Shown piece by piece: positions 38,183-48,156 of a stretch of DNA of 64,000 nucleotides. A program made the position numbers and the translations under genes. Every line of letters begins with the position of its first letter. Position 1 is the stretch's first letter. Source of the stretch: Formosa sp. Hel1_31_208 (GTDB taxonomy: Bacteria > Bacteroidota > Bacteroidia > Flavobacteriales > Flavobacteriaceae); assembly GCF_900104785.1 (NCBI RefSeq), contig NZ_LT629733.1:2450501-2514500 (forward strand). The letters are read 5' to 3'. The notes under the pieces were generated by a model that saw nothing but the letters and a program-made list of their open reading frames with translations, had not been told where the DNA came from and did no database searches.

Positions 38183-38917
38183 CTAAGAAATTTCGATATT
38201 ATGCTGCTTCAATTTAGCAATTACATCTTTTAAATTTCGGACTACCTTTTCATGATCCCCATGCACACAAAAAGTCTCTGCTTTTAACGTCAGCTCTACC
38301 CCATTTAAAGTTCTCACTTTTCCGTTTAAAATCATTTGATACACATGTTGAAACATGGCTTCTGAATCATGAATCAATGCCCTCTCTTGATGACGAGACA
38401 CCAAGGTTAAATCTTCATTATAATTTCTATCTGCGAAAGCTTCAAACTTGACTTTCAAGCCTTTGCTGATTGCTAGTTCAGCAATAATCGATTGATAAGG
38501 TGCATACAAAACAACATCATCACCAAAACGTTTCACAACCTCAATAACAATCAACGCCATATTTTTATCTATAACAGCAAGATTATATAATGCACCATGC
38601 GGTTTTATATGATTCAGGGGTAGCTGTTTTCTATCTAGAATCAACTTCAAACTATTGATTTGCCCAAAAAGGCTTTCACTTAGTGCTTTTGACGACATTT
38701 TTACAACCTGCCTTCCAAAATGCACTCTATCCGGAAATGACGGATGAGCACCAATCTTAACCCCATAGTCCTGTGCCAATTCAACAACAGCTTTCATTGT
38801 AGAAATATCTCCCGCATGACCGCCACAAGCAATATTGCACGAAGACAATAATGGCATCAAGGCTGCCTCATTACCAATGCCTTCTCCTAAATCACAATTA
38901 ATATCTATCTTAATCAC
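38183..38917 (-). CDS. pxpA: 5-Oxoprolinase subunit A (LamB/YcsF family)
   Basis: A 244-aa protein beginning IDINCDLGEGIGNEAALMP, followed by CNIACGGHAGDISTM, GAHPSFPDRVHFGRQ, and IKPHGALYN, all hallmarks of PxpA. It catalyses part of ATP-driven 5-oxoproline hydrolysis with PxpBC. It starts with GTG. The Nramp-fold transporter gene ends only 6 bp upstream. Confidence 0.93.
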   Translation of the reverse strand: MIKIDINCDLGEGIGNEAALMPLLSSCNIACGGHAGDISTMKAVVELAQDYGVKIGAHPSFPDRVHFGRQVVKMSSKALSESLFGQINSLKLILDRKQLPLNHIKPHGALYNLAVIDKNMALIVIEVVKRFGDDVVLYAPYQSIIAELAISKGLKVKFEAFADRNYNEDLTLVSRHQERALIHDSEAMFQHVYQMILNGKVRTLNGVELTLKAETFCVHGDHEKVVRNLKDVIAKLKQHNIEIS

Positions 38918-38923
38918 TTTATA

Positions 38924-40150
38924 TTATAATAAATTGAACACTTTTAAAATACTCTTAACGCCTAAAAATATTGCAATTCCAAAGATGATAAACCCTAGGA
39001 CATTCTGAATTAAAGAGTTTTTATATTTTCCTAAAATCGCGGACTTATTCATAATCCATAATAAAAATCCGGCAATTACAGGTAAAAGCAGTCCGTTAGC
39101 AACCTGTGCGAATTTTATAATTTCAATAGATTTAAAACCAACTGATGAGAACACAACCCCTAAGCCCAAGATAAATATCCAAACCAACCTAAAACGTTTA
39201 GATCTCATATCAGAACGCCATCCCAAACACCCTGAAGCGACATAAGCTGCAGCCAAAGGCGCTGTGATTGCGCTGGTGATGCCAGCCGCAAATAACCCTA
39301 AAGACAGAAAGTAAGAGGCGTAATTTCCGAAGAGTGGTTCCAAACCTTTCGCTAAATCGGCTGCATTATTAACTTCGGTTGTCTTTATTGCTGCTGCCGA
39401 AATGATAATACACATAGAAACGACTCCTCCTAAAACCACAGCTATAATGGTGTCTTTTATTGCGAATTTTAAATCCGTTTTACTTTTCCATTTTTCTTTT
39501 ACTAGAGAGGCGTGTAAAAACAAGTTGTAAGGCACAACGGTTGTACCAACTAAAGCGATGACAGTTAATATGCTTTCATTTGAAAACTCAGGCGTAAAAA
39601 GACCTTTAAATACCTCAGACAGATCTGGTTTCGTTAAAATCGCTGTAATCAAAAACGCCAAACTCATTATAATTACTAAAGAAATCAATGCTTTTTCTAA
39701 AACTTTATAATTTCCGATAAACAGCAAAACAAATGCTATTACTCCAATGAGAATGCTTAATACATTCAATTTTAACGCCCCGAATTCTAGGGTTGAATTC
39801 CCTAAAATGGTCTCTAATCCTAATACACTACCACTAATGTTTCCAGCTTCATATGCAGCATTTCCAATAACTATGGCAGATAGAATTAATATAATTGCTA
39901 AAGTTCTAAATAACGGATTAGAAATTTCGGTTCTAATAACTTCGGACAACCCTTTTTGAGATACAATACCTAAACGCGCTGACATTTCTTGCAGGATAAC
40001 TGTCGCAACAATTGAGAGCAACATCGCCCAAAGTAGAGAAAACCCAAAATTAACACCTGCCAGAGTACAAACAGTAACTGTGCCTGGCCCTATAAATGCC
40101 GCAGCAATTAAAGGACCTGGCCCTATATTTTTAAACCAATTTTGAATCAA
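38924..40150 (-). CDS. Nramp-fold transporter without the canonical metal ligands
   Basis: A 408-aa protein with about 11 membrane helices, recognisably Nramp-like (GPGPLIAAAFIGPGTVTVCT at the N-terminus, TTVVPYNLFLHASLVKEKW in the middle). The helix-1 motif that is DPGN in metal transporters reads GPGT at residues 21-24, and the helix-6 MPH motif reads VPY. The residues that bind Mn/Fe are therefore absent. It starts with TTG, 4 bp after the tricorn gene, and lies 6 bp before pxpA. I infer a different substrate, perhaps 5-oxoproline. Confidence 0.85.
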   Translation of the reverse strand: MIQNWFKNIGPGPLIAAAFIGPGTVTVCTLAGVNFGFSLLWAMLLSIVATVILQEMSARLGIVSQKGLSEVIRTEISNPLFRTLAIILILSAIVIGNAAYEAGNISGSVLGLETILGNSTLEFGALKLNVLSILIGVIAFVLLFIGNYKVLEKALISLVIIMSLAFLITAILTKPDLSEVFKGLFTPEFSNESILTVIALVGTTVVPYNLFLHASLVKEKWKSKTDLKFAIKDTIIAVVLGGVVSMCIIISAAAIKTTEVNNAADLAKGLEPLFGNYASYFLSLGLFAAGITSAITAPLAAAYVASGCLGWRSDMRSKRFRLVWIFILGLGVVFSSVGFKSIEIIKFAQVANGLLLPVIAGFLLWIMNKSAILGKYKNSLIQNVLGFIIFGIAIFLGVKSILKVFNLL

Positions 40151-40154
40151 AAAA

Positions 40155-43100
40155 TTATAATTGTTTTAGTAATGTCTCTACTGCTTTTTTCAACTGAGTA
40201 TCTTGTCCTTTCGACTTGTCATCAGGATTGTTTTTTATCAAAATATCTGGAACAGCAGGTCCCAATTCCATATTAGCTGTTGACTCCTTGACATACCATC
40301 CTCTAAAAGGCATTCTTACTCTAGATCCATCAATAAGTCGCGCAGCTCCCGTAGAAATAACTGCACCAAATGTGGGCTCCCCAACTAATGTGCCTAATCC
40401 TAAAGCTTTATAGGCATGAGAAAATATTTCTGCATTTGAGTAACTTGTACTATTACAAAGCGCAATGGATGGTTTTGTCCAAGATGCAAGAGGTAAACGT
40501 TCGCTAAATGGATAATGATCTACAAATTTTAGCTTATCTTTTTCTAAATTTTTAGCAGCTCCCCTCGGAACAGTAAAAGCATGTTGTTTGACATTTAAAA
40601 CCGCCATCAAATAATCGGTAGTCCATCCACCTCCATTAAATCTCACATCAATAACCAAACCCTCTTTCCCTAAACCTGCTGCAGTTAATTCTCTTTCAAA
40701 ATTCTCAAAACTTTGCCAATTCATACCCTGAATATGGATATACCCTAACTTACCGTTGGAATATTTTTCTGTTAGGCGCTTGCGCTCTTTTACCCACGCC
40801 TTATAGTTTTCATAACGATTGCTTGACCCTGGCCTAATGATAACTTCAAGGTTATTATTACCTCTTTTTATTTCTAAATATATTTTTTCATTTGAAGTCC
40901 CTTCTAACAAACTGTAAAAATTAAGATTTTTCGTAAGTTTTGTTCCACTAACAGCAGTAATAACATCACCAACCATAACACTACTTGCACTTTTATCTGC
41001 TGGCATATTAGCAACGACTGCAGTAACTTCTATACTTCCATTAGCATTTGGCTTTACTTCAATACCTAATAAACCCGTTCGTTCTCGTTGCAGGTCTTCA
41101 CGGTTTTCACCGACATAAAAACCCATATGACTTGCATTGATTTGACCTAACATCCAATTGAATATATTTTGAAAATCTCTTCTCGTTGAAGCTTTCATAG
41201 CCAGTGGCTTAAAGGTGGTTTTTAAAGCTTCCCAATCTTGACCATGAAAATCAGGATCGTAAAACCCATCATTAATTGCTTTCCAGGCTTCATCAAAAAT
41301 TTGATTAGATTCTTCAAAATAATCAACATCCATTTTGGCGGTAATCGATAACGTTTCTGATTTATCTGTTACTAAATTAAGTACCGACAAGCTTCCTGAC
41401 CCTTTTGTCAATAAAAATTTTGTTCCTTTTTTATCGGCCGTAATATTAGAAGGTCTGGCATTTTTCGTTGTTATCGCCTTTTTATCTTTGCCTTCCCAAG
41501 ATATTTTATACAAATCGGAATCAACTTGGGCATCACCTCTACTGCCATTACCCGTAGTGTAATATATGGTTTCACCATCTTTTGATATAAACTCCCCAAA
41601 TTCACCCCCTACAAACGAAGTTACTTGCACTTGTCTTTCATAAATATCTTCAAAATCTATGGTAATATCTTCAACTGTATCTTTAGAATTGTCAGCTTTA
41701 TCATTTGTATCCTTGTTTTTTTCCTTCTTCTCACCTTTATTTTTTTCATCTTCCCAATCCTGAGGTGTTTTTTCCCAATCGGCTTTATTCAACCAAGTGA
41801 ACCAAACATCGTAATCCCCATTATTTCGATTGGAACTAAACACCAATTTTTTTCCATCATCACTCCAAATAGGACCGGCATCTTGCTTAGGGTGCATTGA
41901 AATATTTACAGGTTTTTGAGAGTTATCTGCTTTGTGAATATATACTTCCCTATTAAAGTCTAAATCACTTAAACTATAGGCGAGCCACTTAGAATCTGGC
42001 GACCAAGACACATCATTTGCAGTAGCCCAACCATCTAACAACAGCTTTTGACTGGATAGCTTTCCGTTGGCATCAATTTTTGCAACAATAAATTCGCCTC
42101 TACCTCTTTTATAAGCTATCGATTTACCATCAGGTGATAATATCGGGTCTTGTTCGCTTTCTTTAGTCTCTGTTAACCTAAGTACTTTATACTTTAATGT
42201 GTTTAACAAATCAGGTTCATTAGTGTCATCAGACGTTAAAAGATACAAATCGTTTTGACCATCACTATCAGAAACAAAAACTAGAGTACTATCACTTAGC
42301 CATACTGGCATTCTATCTCTATAAGCTGACTTAGAGATATTGACTGTTTTTTTATTATCCTTTTCCGTAGACCTTACAAACAATTCACCTCTAATAACTA
42401 TAGCTGTTCGCTTTCCGTTAGGTGATAATGCAATATCTTCAATTCTATTGGTGAAGGTTTTGTGCTCAATAGGATCAAATCTATAATCTGAACCAATATA
42501 TAATTTCACCTCTTTTGGTGAGTTTGATGATGTATTAGAAATAAATAATTTATCGCCTTTAACCATAGCCAAATCTTTACCATTTGCACTTAAGCTAAAC
42601 GAAAAAATACCCATGTCTTTAAATGCTGTTACAGCTTCTATCTGACCCATTTTTTGTCCTGAAGCATCAATATTCAGCTTGTGGATGTTATATTTTCCGC
42701 TTTGTGAAGACTGAAAGTAAATAACAGAATCATTACTCCATTGTGGATAAAAGTCATTACCATCGTATGTGGTTAACTGCGTATAAGTATCTTTTTCAAT
42801 ATTGTACAACCAAATATTTCTATTCGCTGGCCCTCGGTAGGACTCTCTTGCAATTCTACAATTTCCTTTTACAAAAACAATAAATTTTCCGTTTGGTGAT
42901 AGTTTAGCATCGAAGCCTACAGAAGTCATCAATCTAGTAGGCGTGCCTCCTGTATCATTTACCTTGTGTATTTCATTCTCTCGTTCAACTTGAGCAAAAT
43001 CACGTCGTGTTTCAAATAAAATTGTACCATTTTTTGTGTAATCGGATAAATAATCAGTAGCTGAATGAAATGTAATGCGCTTTGGTAGTCCTCCTTTTGA

Positions 43101-43382
43101 AGACACCACATAAATATCATTATTACCGTATCTATCACTTTCGAATGCAATTGAAGCACCATCATGACTCCACATAGGATTGGTATCGTAAGCTTCATGA
43201 ACCGTTATACGTTTCAAATTCTCACCTTCAATCGTGGAGGTCCAAATATCCCCTTGAAAATTAAAAGCAATATTTTTCCCATCTGGACTTATAGACGGTA
43301 GGTTTATTAAAGGGTTTTGTGCCATGATATTGGCTGAAAATGCTAAAACAATAATTATTGAAAATTTAAACGTTCGCTTCAT
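40155..43382 (-). CDS. Tricorn-like S41-family protease, first gene of the oxoprolinase operon
   Basis: A 1075-aa exported protein (signal peptide MKRTFKFSIIIVLAFSANIMAQ). Propeller blades occupy about residues 25-550 (SPDGKNIAF, SHDGASIAFESDRYGNNDIY, SPDGKSIAYKRG). An acidic/lysine linker lies near 560-590, a PDZ domain at about 790-860 (VMVGDVITAVSG), and the S41 domain follows with nucleophile Ser982 in TSYSNAEIF. It shares layout with the 16948 gene but differs in detail, so it is a paralogue. Its stop is 4 bp from the transporter start, suggesting that peptide breakdown feeds oxoproline use. Confidence 0.9.
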   Translation of the reverse strand: MKRTFKFSIIIVLAFSANIMAQNPLINLPSISPDGKNIAFNFQGDIWTSTIEGENLKRITVHEAYDTNPMWSHDGASIAFESDRYGNNDIYVVSSKGGLPKRITFHSATDYLSDYTKNGTILFETRRDFAQVERENEIHKVNDTGGTPTRLMTSVGFDAKLSPNGKFIVFVKGNCRIARESYRGPANRNIWLYNIEKDTYTQLTTYDGNDFYPQWSNDSVIYFQSSQSGKYNIHKLNIDASGQKMGQIEAVTAFKDMGIFSFSLSANGKDLAMVKGDKLFISNTSSNSPKEVKLYIGSDYRFDPIEHKTFTNRIEDIALSPNGKRTAIVIRGELFVRSTEKDNKKTVNISKSAYRDRMPVWLSDSTLVFVSDSDGQNDLYLLTSDDTNEPDLLNTLKYKVLRLTETKESEQDPILSPDGKSIAYKRGRGEFIVAKIDANGKLSSQKLLLDGWATANDVSWSPDSKWLAYSLSDLDFNREVYIHKADNSQKPVNISMHPKQDAGPIWSDDGKKLVFSSNRNNGDYDVWFTWLNKADWEKTPQDWEDEKNKGEKKEKNKDTNDKADNSKDTVEDITIDFEDIYERQVQVTSFVGGEFGEFISKDGETIYYTTGNGSRGDAQVDSDLYKISWEGKDKKAITTKNARPSNITADKKGTKFLLTKGSGSLSVLNLVTDKSETLSITAKMDVDYFEESNQIFDEAWKAINDGFYDPDFHGQDWEALKTTFKPLAMKASTRRDFQNIFNWMLGQINASHMGFYVGENREDLQRERTGLLGIEVKPNANGSIEVTAVVANMPADKSASSVMVGDVITAVSGTKLTKNLNFYSLLEGTSNEKIYLEIKRGNNNLEVIIRPGSSNRYENYKAWVKERKRLTEKYSNGKLGYIHIQGMNWQSFENFERELTAAGLGKEGLVIDVRFNGGGWTTDYLMAVLNVKQHAFTVPRGAAKNLEKDKLKFVDHYPFSERLPLASWTKPSIALCNSTSYSNAEIFSHAYKALGLGTLVGEPTFGAVISTGAARLIDGSRVRMPFRGWYVKESTANMELGPAVPDILIKNNPDDKSKGQDTQLKKAVETLLKQL

Positions 43383-43449
43383 AGTGATGGTTGATTTTAA
43401 AATTTTTATTTAAAGTTAAACATTTTACACATTTTAATATTAAAATCAA

Positions 43450-44562
43450 TTACTTCTCAATTGAATTTAAGGCATAAATAGCGAAGCTACCGAGCCAATG
43501 CCCACCTTCATAACTATCTCCAACGATGCTTGGTAATGAATAATTAATGTGTTGATTGGCTATGTTTTTTAGATGTGCATATTCAGGTAAATCACGAGCA
43601 ATCTCATTTAAGCTCCAAGCTCTCGAAAAATTTACACCATCAAGGTGTACTAATTTTCCATCGGTTCGATCACTCACTCTACCCGTTTCTAAGTTAAAAT
43701 TTTCGTTTTTTAATTGCGGAAGAAACTCATTAAGCCATGTTTTAAATACTTCAGCAGGTAATACGCGCTTCATTAAAGCGGCTTCTTCAAAACAAGGTGA
43801 CAAGAAATCAAATCCGCTAGGCTCCCAACTCAACGGACAACCAGCATCATTACTATAAAAATCTTTAGCGCGCTGTTCTATTAGTGCTTTTAGCGTTTCA
43901 TCTTCAACAGCTTTGGCATAATCGTAAGCAAATGATAATCCAAAAGCCGTATTAGGATGCTCACCAACACGAATAGGATAGTTCAGTTTAGGTAAGAATT
44001 CAACATACTTATTGACAATTAAATTTGTAAGTGGTTGAAGATTTGCTTCTAACTCTCGGGCTACAGGATCATCCCAAGTATGCAGTTCTTCTGCCAACTT
44101 TAACAACCAAGCCCAACCATAAGTGCGCTCATAGGTTGTATTATGTGTTCCGAAGAAATAATTGACTTCAACTTCGATATTGGCTTTAGACATATTTTGT
44201 AAAAGCATTTTTTTAGCGTCTTCGGCATATTCTAATTCAGGAAATTGCTTGAGCAAACTCACCAAACTCCAATGTCCGTGAACCGCAGAGTGCCAATCAA
44301 AGCAACCATAAAATGCCGGATGCAAAGTTTGTGGTGATTTTAAATCGGCATCGCTACCAATCGTTTGGTTGAGTTTATTAGGATATTCGGTTTGAATACA
44401 ATGAATAGGCAATTGCGCTAAGCGATTAGCTTGTACCATATCGATTGTTGGTATATCAGCCAGTTTGATTTTGGTGCTTTGCTCGGTAGTAGTCGTTTTG
44501 TTTTCAGAAGTATTGCAACTCAACACAAAAAGCGCAAAACAGAGTACGTAGTAGTTTTTCAT
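43450..44562 (-). CDS. DUF2891 lipoprotein
   Basis: A 370-aa protein with a lipobox (LFVLSCNTSE). The mature part has HPAFYGCFDWHSAVHGHWSL, YGWAWLLKLAEELHTWDDP, and LSWEPSGFDFLSPCFEEA, typical of DUF2891, whose (alpha/alpha)-barrel look suggests sugar binding or hydrolysis. Function is not established. It lies 42 bp downstream of the comM fragment and could once have been cotranscribed with intact comM. Confidence 0.85.
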   Translation of the reverse strand: MKNYYVLCFALFVLSCNTSENKTTTTEQSTKIKLADIPTIDMVQANRLAQLPIHCIQTEYPNKLNQTIGSDADLKSPQTLHPAFYGCFDWHSAVHGHWSLVSLLKQFPELEYAEDAKKMLLQNMSKANIEVEVNYFFGTHNTTYERTYGWAWLLKLAEELHTWDDPVARELEANLQPLTNLIVNKYVEFLPKLNYPIRVGEHPNTAFGLSFAYDYAKAVEDETLKALIEQRAKDFYSNDAGCPLSWEPSGFDFLSPCFEEAALMKRVLPAEVFKTWLNEFLPQLKNENFNLETGRVSDRTDGKLVHLDGVNFSRAWSLNEIARDLPEYAHLKNIANQHINYSLPSIVGDSYEGGHWLGSFAIYALNSIEK

Positions 44563-44604
44563 GTTATAAATTTAAGGTTTTAAACGATAACATTTTTATA
44601 AAAA

Positions 44605-45330
44605 TCAACCTAACCAACCGTCACGATCCATACTGCGATATTGAATGGCTTCTGAAATATGTGACCCATTAATCACTGGAGAAGCCTCTAAGTCGGCAAT
44701 TGTTCTCGATACTTTTAAAATTCGGTCATAAGCTCTTGCTGAGAGACTTAAGCGCTCCATAGCCGTTTTTAGCAATTGCATAGACCCATCATCTAATTTG
44801 CAATACTTCCGAATTTGTTTGGTATTCATTTGTGCATTGTAGTGCACACTTTTAGAATCATAAAAACGCTTTGTCTGCAATTCTCTTGCTGCTGTGACCC
44901 GTTTTCTTATCGCAACAGAGGACTCGCATTTACGTTCATCAGATAGTTTATCAAAAGGTACTGGTGTGACTTCAATATGAATATCGATACGATCTAATAA
45001 GGGACCAGAAATCTTGCTCAAATACCGTTGCATTTCCGCGGGACTAGATGTTACAGGTGCATTAGGATCATTAAAATAACCACTAGGACTCGGATTCATA
45101 CTCGCCACCAACATAAACGACGATGGATAGGTCACTGTAAATTTTGCTCTGGCAATAGTGACTTCACGATCTTCTAGAGGTTGTCGCATCACTTCTAAGA
45201 CTTCCCGTTTAAATTCTGGTAATTCATCTAAAAACAAAACACCATTGTGTGATAGCGAAATTTCGCCAGGCTGCGGGTAACTTCCGCCTCCAACTAAGGC
45301 GACATTTGTAATTGTGTAAGTTGTGTACAT
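44605..45330 (-). pseudogene. comM: comM (yifB) C-terminal part, cut off by the mobile element
   Basis: This 241-aa fragment is the AAA+ ATPase end of a ComM/YifB protein. From VALVGGGSYPQPGEISLSHN onward it carries Walker B (NGVLFLDELPEF), LVASMNPSPSGY, and the Mg-chelatase C-terminal domain ending SRTIADLEAS...AIQYRS. The Walker A half lies 11.6 kb away at 56943-57809. The first eight codons, MYTTYTIT, are supplied by the element end. ComM is a branch-migration helicase aiding natural transformation; this split should abolish it unless the element excises. Confidence 0.95.
45302..45330. other. attL (element left end)
   Basis: The core ACATT is followed by an element arm rich in GTGT (TGTAATTGTGTAAGTTGTGT). 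The right end carries the approximate inverse, ACACCCACAC before the other core, as expected for the two half-sites of a serine-integrase attP. Confidence 0.75.
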
Positions 45331-45344
45331 TTATAATAATTATA

Positions 45345-45352
45345 TATATTTG
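45345..45352 (+). promoter_or_regulatory. Promoter of the serine recombinase
   Basis: TATATTTG matches the TAnnTTTG -7 box. A TTG at 45321-45323, 21 nt upstream, could be the -33 element and lies in the attL arm. The recombinase start is 18 nt downstream. Confidence 0.5.
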
Positions 45353-45370
45353 CTTAAATATTAAAGGACT

Positions 45371-47140
45371 ATGTTAGCAATATATACGAGATTATCTAGA
45401 GAAGATGAAGATAGTAATTCTATTAAGAACCAACTTAATGAAGGTATATTATTTGCAAAGGCTAAAGGGTTTACAGAATATCAAATCTATAATGAAGGCG
45501 AAGGTGTTAGCGGTGGATTACAAATAGATGAACGACCAGAACTAAAAAAACTAATTGATGACATAGTCAGCGGTAAGATAACAGCGGTTTGGTTTAGGAA
45601 TCAAAATAGATTAGAACGCAACAGCTTTACATTTCACACTTTTGTGAAGGTTATAAAAACAGCTAAAATAGATGTGTATTTTGGTGATAAGTTGAACGAT
45701 TATAATGATGCTAACACATTTCTTCAAAGTAGCATTATAAGTGCTTTAAATCAATACAATAAGGAACTACAAGGGCAACAAACAAAGAAAGTTTTAAAGC
45801 AAAGAGCGATTGAAGGAAAAGCACATGGTATAATGGCTTATGGCTACACTAAAGACGAACATGGTTATCTAGTAATAGATGAAGAAGAAAGTAAAGTAGT
45901 AAAGCGAATCTATAAGATGTCTTTAGAAGGCATTGGCACTAACAAAATAGCCGAATTACTAAACAAAGATGATATACCAACACGATACAAGAGCAAATAC
46001 AAAGGAACGTATAAGGTCAAGCATAAATTTAACGGTACTAAAAAGGTTAAAGAGAAAAGCAATGTTACTTGGAAAGGTGGTACAATCAGAAATATTTTAC
46101 TGAATACTATCTACTACGGTAAAAGAAACTTTAGCGGCGATCTATACGATGTGCCGAATATTATTTCAGAGGCTTATTGGCAAAAAGTAAATAACAATCT
46201 TAAAAACAATAGAAACAACAGCGGACAATCCGTAAAGCACAACTATTTACTGCGAGGTAAAATAATATGCGGTAAATGTGAATCTAACTATTATGGTAGA
46301 ACTAGAGTAAACAAAAAGGATAATTATTACATGTGTTCTAGTAAACGCTACAAAGATAAAAATTGTGGTAATCGGAGTATCAATATTGATGTGATTGAAG
46401 ATTTTATATGGCAAAGGTTTTTTGCTGATGAAGTCTTAAAAGATAAAATAATTGAACACTTCTCAAATACCAATGCAGAAGAAGATATAAAAGGCATACA
46501 AGCCGATTTAAAGGCACTTGAAAAGGAATTAATAAAGAACAGCGAAAGACAACGTAAAGCTGTTAGTTTGGTCTTAGATGGTGTATTAACTAATGATGCT
46601 GTAAAGTATGAATTAGACAAATTAAAGAAGGAAGCATCAGCCATAAAGATTAATATTGAGAATAGAAAAGAACACATTTCATCTTTAGAAAATATAGAGG
46701 TTATTTCTAGCAATATGATTACAGAATTAGATGAGGTTAAAAAGAAAACATCATTTGACGAAAAGAAGATATTGATTGATAAATACATTGATAAAATTGA
46801 AATTAACACACATCGTATTGATAAGACTAAAGGCTATTTTACTTTGTTAATATATTACAAGCAAATATTAGAAGGTTGTGAAGGCTACTATTTAGACTTT
46901 CCAAGATATGATTATGCAATTGAAATGTATAATGAAATTATAGTACCACTATCTGACGAATACAAAAGCAAATCAAAAGACGAATTAGATATGATTGTGA
47001 TGCAAGTCTATTCACAAATGGGTAGAACAAAAGTAATTACAAGCTATGATGAAGAAACCGATACAGAACAATACTATTGGGAAAGTGAAGAAAAAGGCAT
47101 AACAGAATACTATCGGAAAAATGAAGATGATAAAGATTAA
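45371..47140 (+). CDS. Large serine recombinase (site-specific integrase)
   Basis: A 589-aa serine integrase. The N-terminal resolvase domain has the nucleophile Ser9 in YTRLSREDED, with WFRNQNRLERN in the active-site region. The recombinase domain (GKAHGIMAYGYTKD to LLNKDDIPTRY) is followed by a zinc ribbon (IICGKCESNYYGR ... YYMCSSKRYKDKNCGNR), and a long coiled coil lies at about 370-470. It sits 64 bp from the core at attL and would carry out integration into comM. Excision usually needs a directionality factor, which is not identified here. Confidence 0.95.
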   Translation: MLAIYTRLSREDEDSNSIKNQLNEGILFAKAKGFTEYQIYNEGEGVSGGLQIDERPELKKLIDDIVSGKITAVWFRNQNRLERNSFTFHTFVKVIKTAKIDVYFGDKLNDYNDANTFLQSSIISALNQYNKELQGQQTKKVLKQRAIEGKAHGIMAYGYTKDEHGYLVIDEEESKVVKRIYKMSLEGIGTNKIAELLNKDDIPTRYKSKYKGTYKVKHKFNGTKKVKEKSNVTWKGGTIRNILLNTIYYGKRNFSGDLYDVPNIISEAYWQKVNNNLKNNRNNSGQSVKHNYLLRGKIICGKCESNYYGRTRVNKKDNYYMCSSKRYKDKNCGNRSINIDVIEDFIWQRFFADEVLKDKIIEHFSNTNAEEDIKGIQADLKALEKELIKNSERQRKAVSLVLDGVLTNDAVKYELDKLKKEASAIKINIENRKEHISSLENIEVISSNMITELDEVKKKTSFDEKKILIDKYIDKIEINTHRIDKTKGYFTLLIYYKQILEGCEGYYLDFPRYDYAIEMYNEIIVPLSDEYKSKSKDELDMIVMQVYSQMGRTKVITSYDEETDTEQYYWESEEKGITEYYRKNEDDKD

Positions 47141-47165
47141 GAAATGTTAATGAAAGACGTTTCGT

Positions 47166-47855
47166 TTACCTCTCTCCTCTCATTAGGTCATTATCCCTCT
47201 GAGTATAATAAGCCATTAATTTAGCTTTCCCAGTTTCATTTTTATCTTCAGCAGTTTCCTTTATTGCAACAGTTAGCAATCCCTTCTTAATGTATGAATA
47301 AATACGAGGTCTAGATATAGAATGCATTTCAGCAATCTTAGATATAGATATACCCTTATCTAAATCAGATTGAACAGCAGTAATAAGCGTATAGTTCTTT
47401 TTCATTAAATCACTAGATGCACCACGTTTACGACCTTTATATACACCATTGACTTTAGCAATTTCTCTACCCTCTTGTGTACGTTCATTTATGATACTTC
47501 TTTCATGTTCAGCAATAGCACCAAACATAGATACCATTAATTGACCATAAGCACTCAGCTTACCATCTACCATCAAATTAAGACCTAAGTTCTCAATACG
47601 AATATCTATACCTTTATTAGTAAAGTATTCAATAGTATTCAAGATGTCCTTCAAATTTCTACCAAGTCTTGAAATCTCTTTAACTTCAATAGATGTTATC
47701 TTAGAGTTCTTCATCAATTTACTTGCCTCTGGTCTGTCTTTAAAAAGAACACCACCCGAACACACATCAATATATGCTTTTATGGTTTTATCCTTTTTTA
47801 ACTGTCTGTCAACTTTTTGATTAGGTGTTGAGATTCTAACGTATAAAGCCTTCAT
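47166..47855 (-). CDS. Small serine recombinase (resolvase/invertase type)
   Basis: A 229-aa protein. The catalytic domain begins MKALYVRISTPNQKVDRQL with Ser9 as nucleophile, followed by EISRLGRNLKDILNTIEYF and MFGAIAEHERSIINERTQEG. A C-terminal helix-turn-helix (ISISKIAEMHSISRPRIYSYI) should bind a res or inverted site. It converges on the large integrase gene with a 25-bp gap. It may resolve multimers of the excised element or invert a segment; no paired res sites were recognised. Confidence 0.92.
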   Translation of the reverse strand: MKALYVRISTPNQKVDRQLKKDKTIKAYIDVCSGGVLFKDRPEASKLMKNSKITSIEVKEISRLGRNLKDILNTIEYFTNKGIDIRIENLGLNLMVDGKLSAYGQLMVSMFGAIAEHERSIINERTQEGREIAKVNGVYKGRKRGASSDLMKKNYTLITAVQSDLDKGISISKIAEMHSISRPRIYSYIKKGLLTVAIKETAEDKNETGKAKLMAYYTQRDNDLMRGER

Positions 47856-48024
47856 TTAATGTAATGTTTTAAGTTATTATTCTATTTAATTACAAATATA
47901 CGTATTTAATACAATACAAACAGTCTTTATTGTAAATATTTATGTTGTAATCTATTTCTTTACAGTACAAACAATTATATAATTTTTTTGTTATGTAATC
48001 GAGAATCAAATAATAATAAATATC

Positions 48025-48156
48025 ATGGATAAAACAGAAACAACAATTGCAATTAGATTGACTAACGATGAGAAATCGCAGATACAACGCAAAGCACATG
48101 AAAACTATAAGACGCTAAGTGCCTATTTAAGAGATTTAGCCTTACAACGTGAGTAA
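48025..48156 (+). CDS. Small ribbon-helix-helix protein (MobC/CopG-like)
   Basis: A 43-aa protein: after a short start MDKTETTIAIRLTNDEKSQI it continues as a helix ending LSAYLRDLALQRE. The strand TTIAIRLT plus two helices is the ribbon-helix-helix pattern of relaxosome accessory proteins such as MobC or of CopG repressors. It lies 139 bp upstream of the HUH gene in the same direction, which supports a role in relaxation or control of replication. The size makes the call moderate. Confidence 0.55.
   Translation: MDKTETTIAIRLTNDEKSQIQRKAHENYKTLSAYLRDLALQRE

Noticed and set aside
16948-43382. The two tricorn-like genes as a recent tandem or segmental duplication
   Set aside because: They lie 20 kb apart on opposite strands and differ across most of their length, including around the active site, so they are old paralogues.
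47890-48099. 69-codon minus-strand frame rich in Cys, Tyr and Ile
   Set aside because: It overlaps the better-supported 43-aa ribbon-helix-helix gene on the plus strand and has no family likeness.
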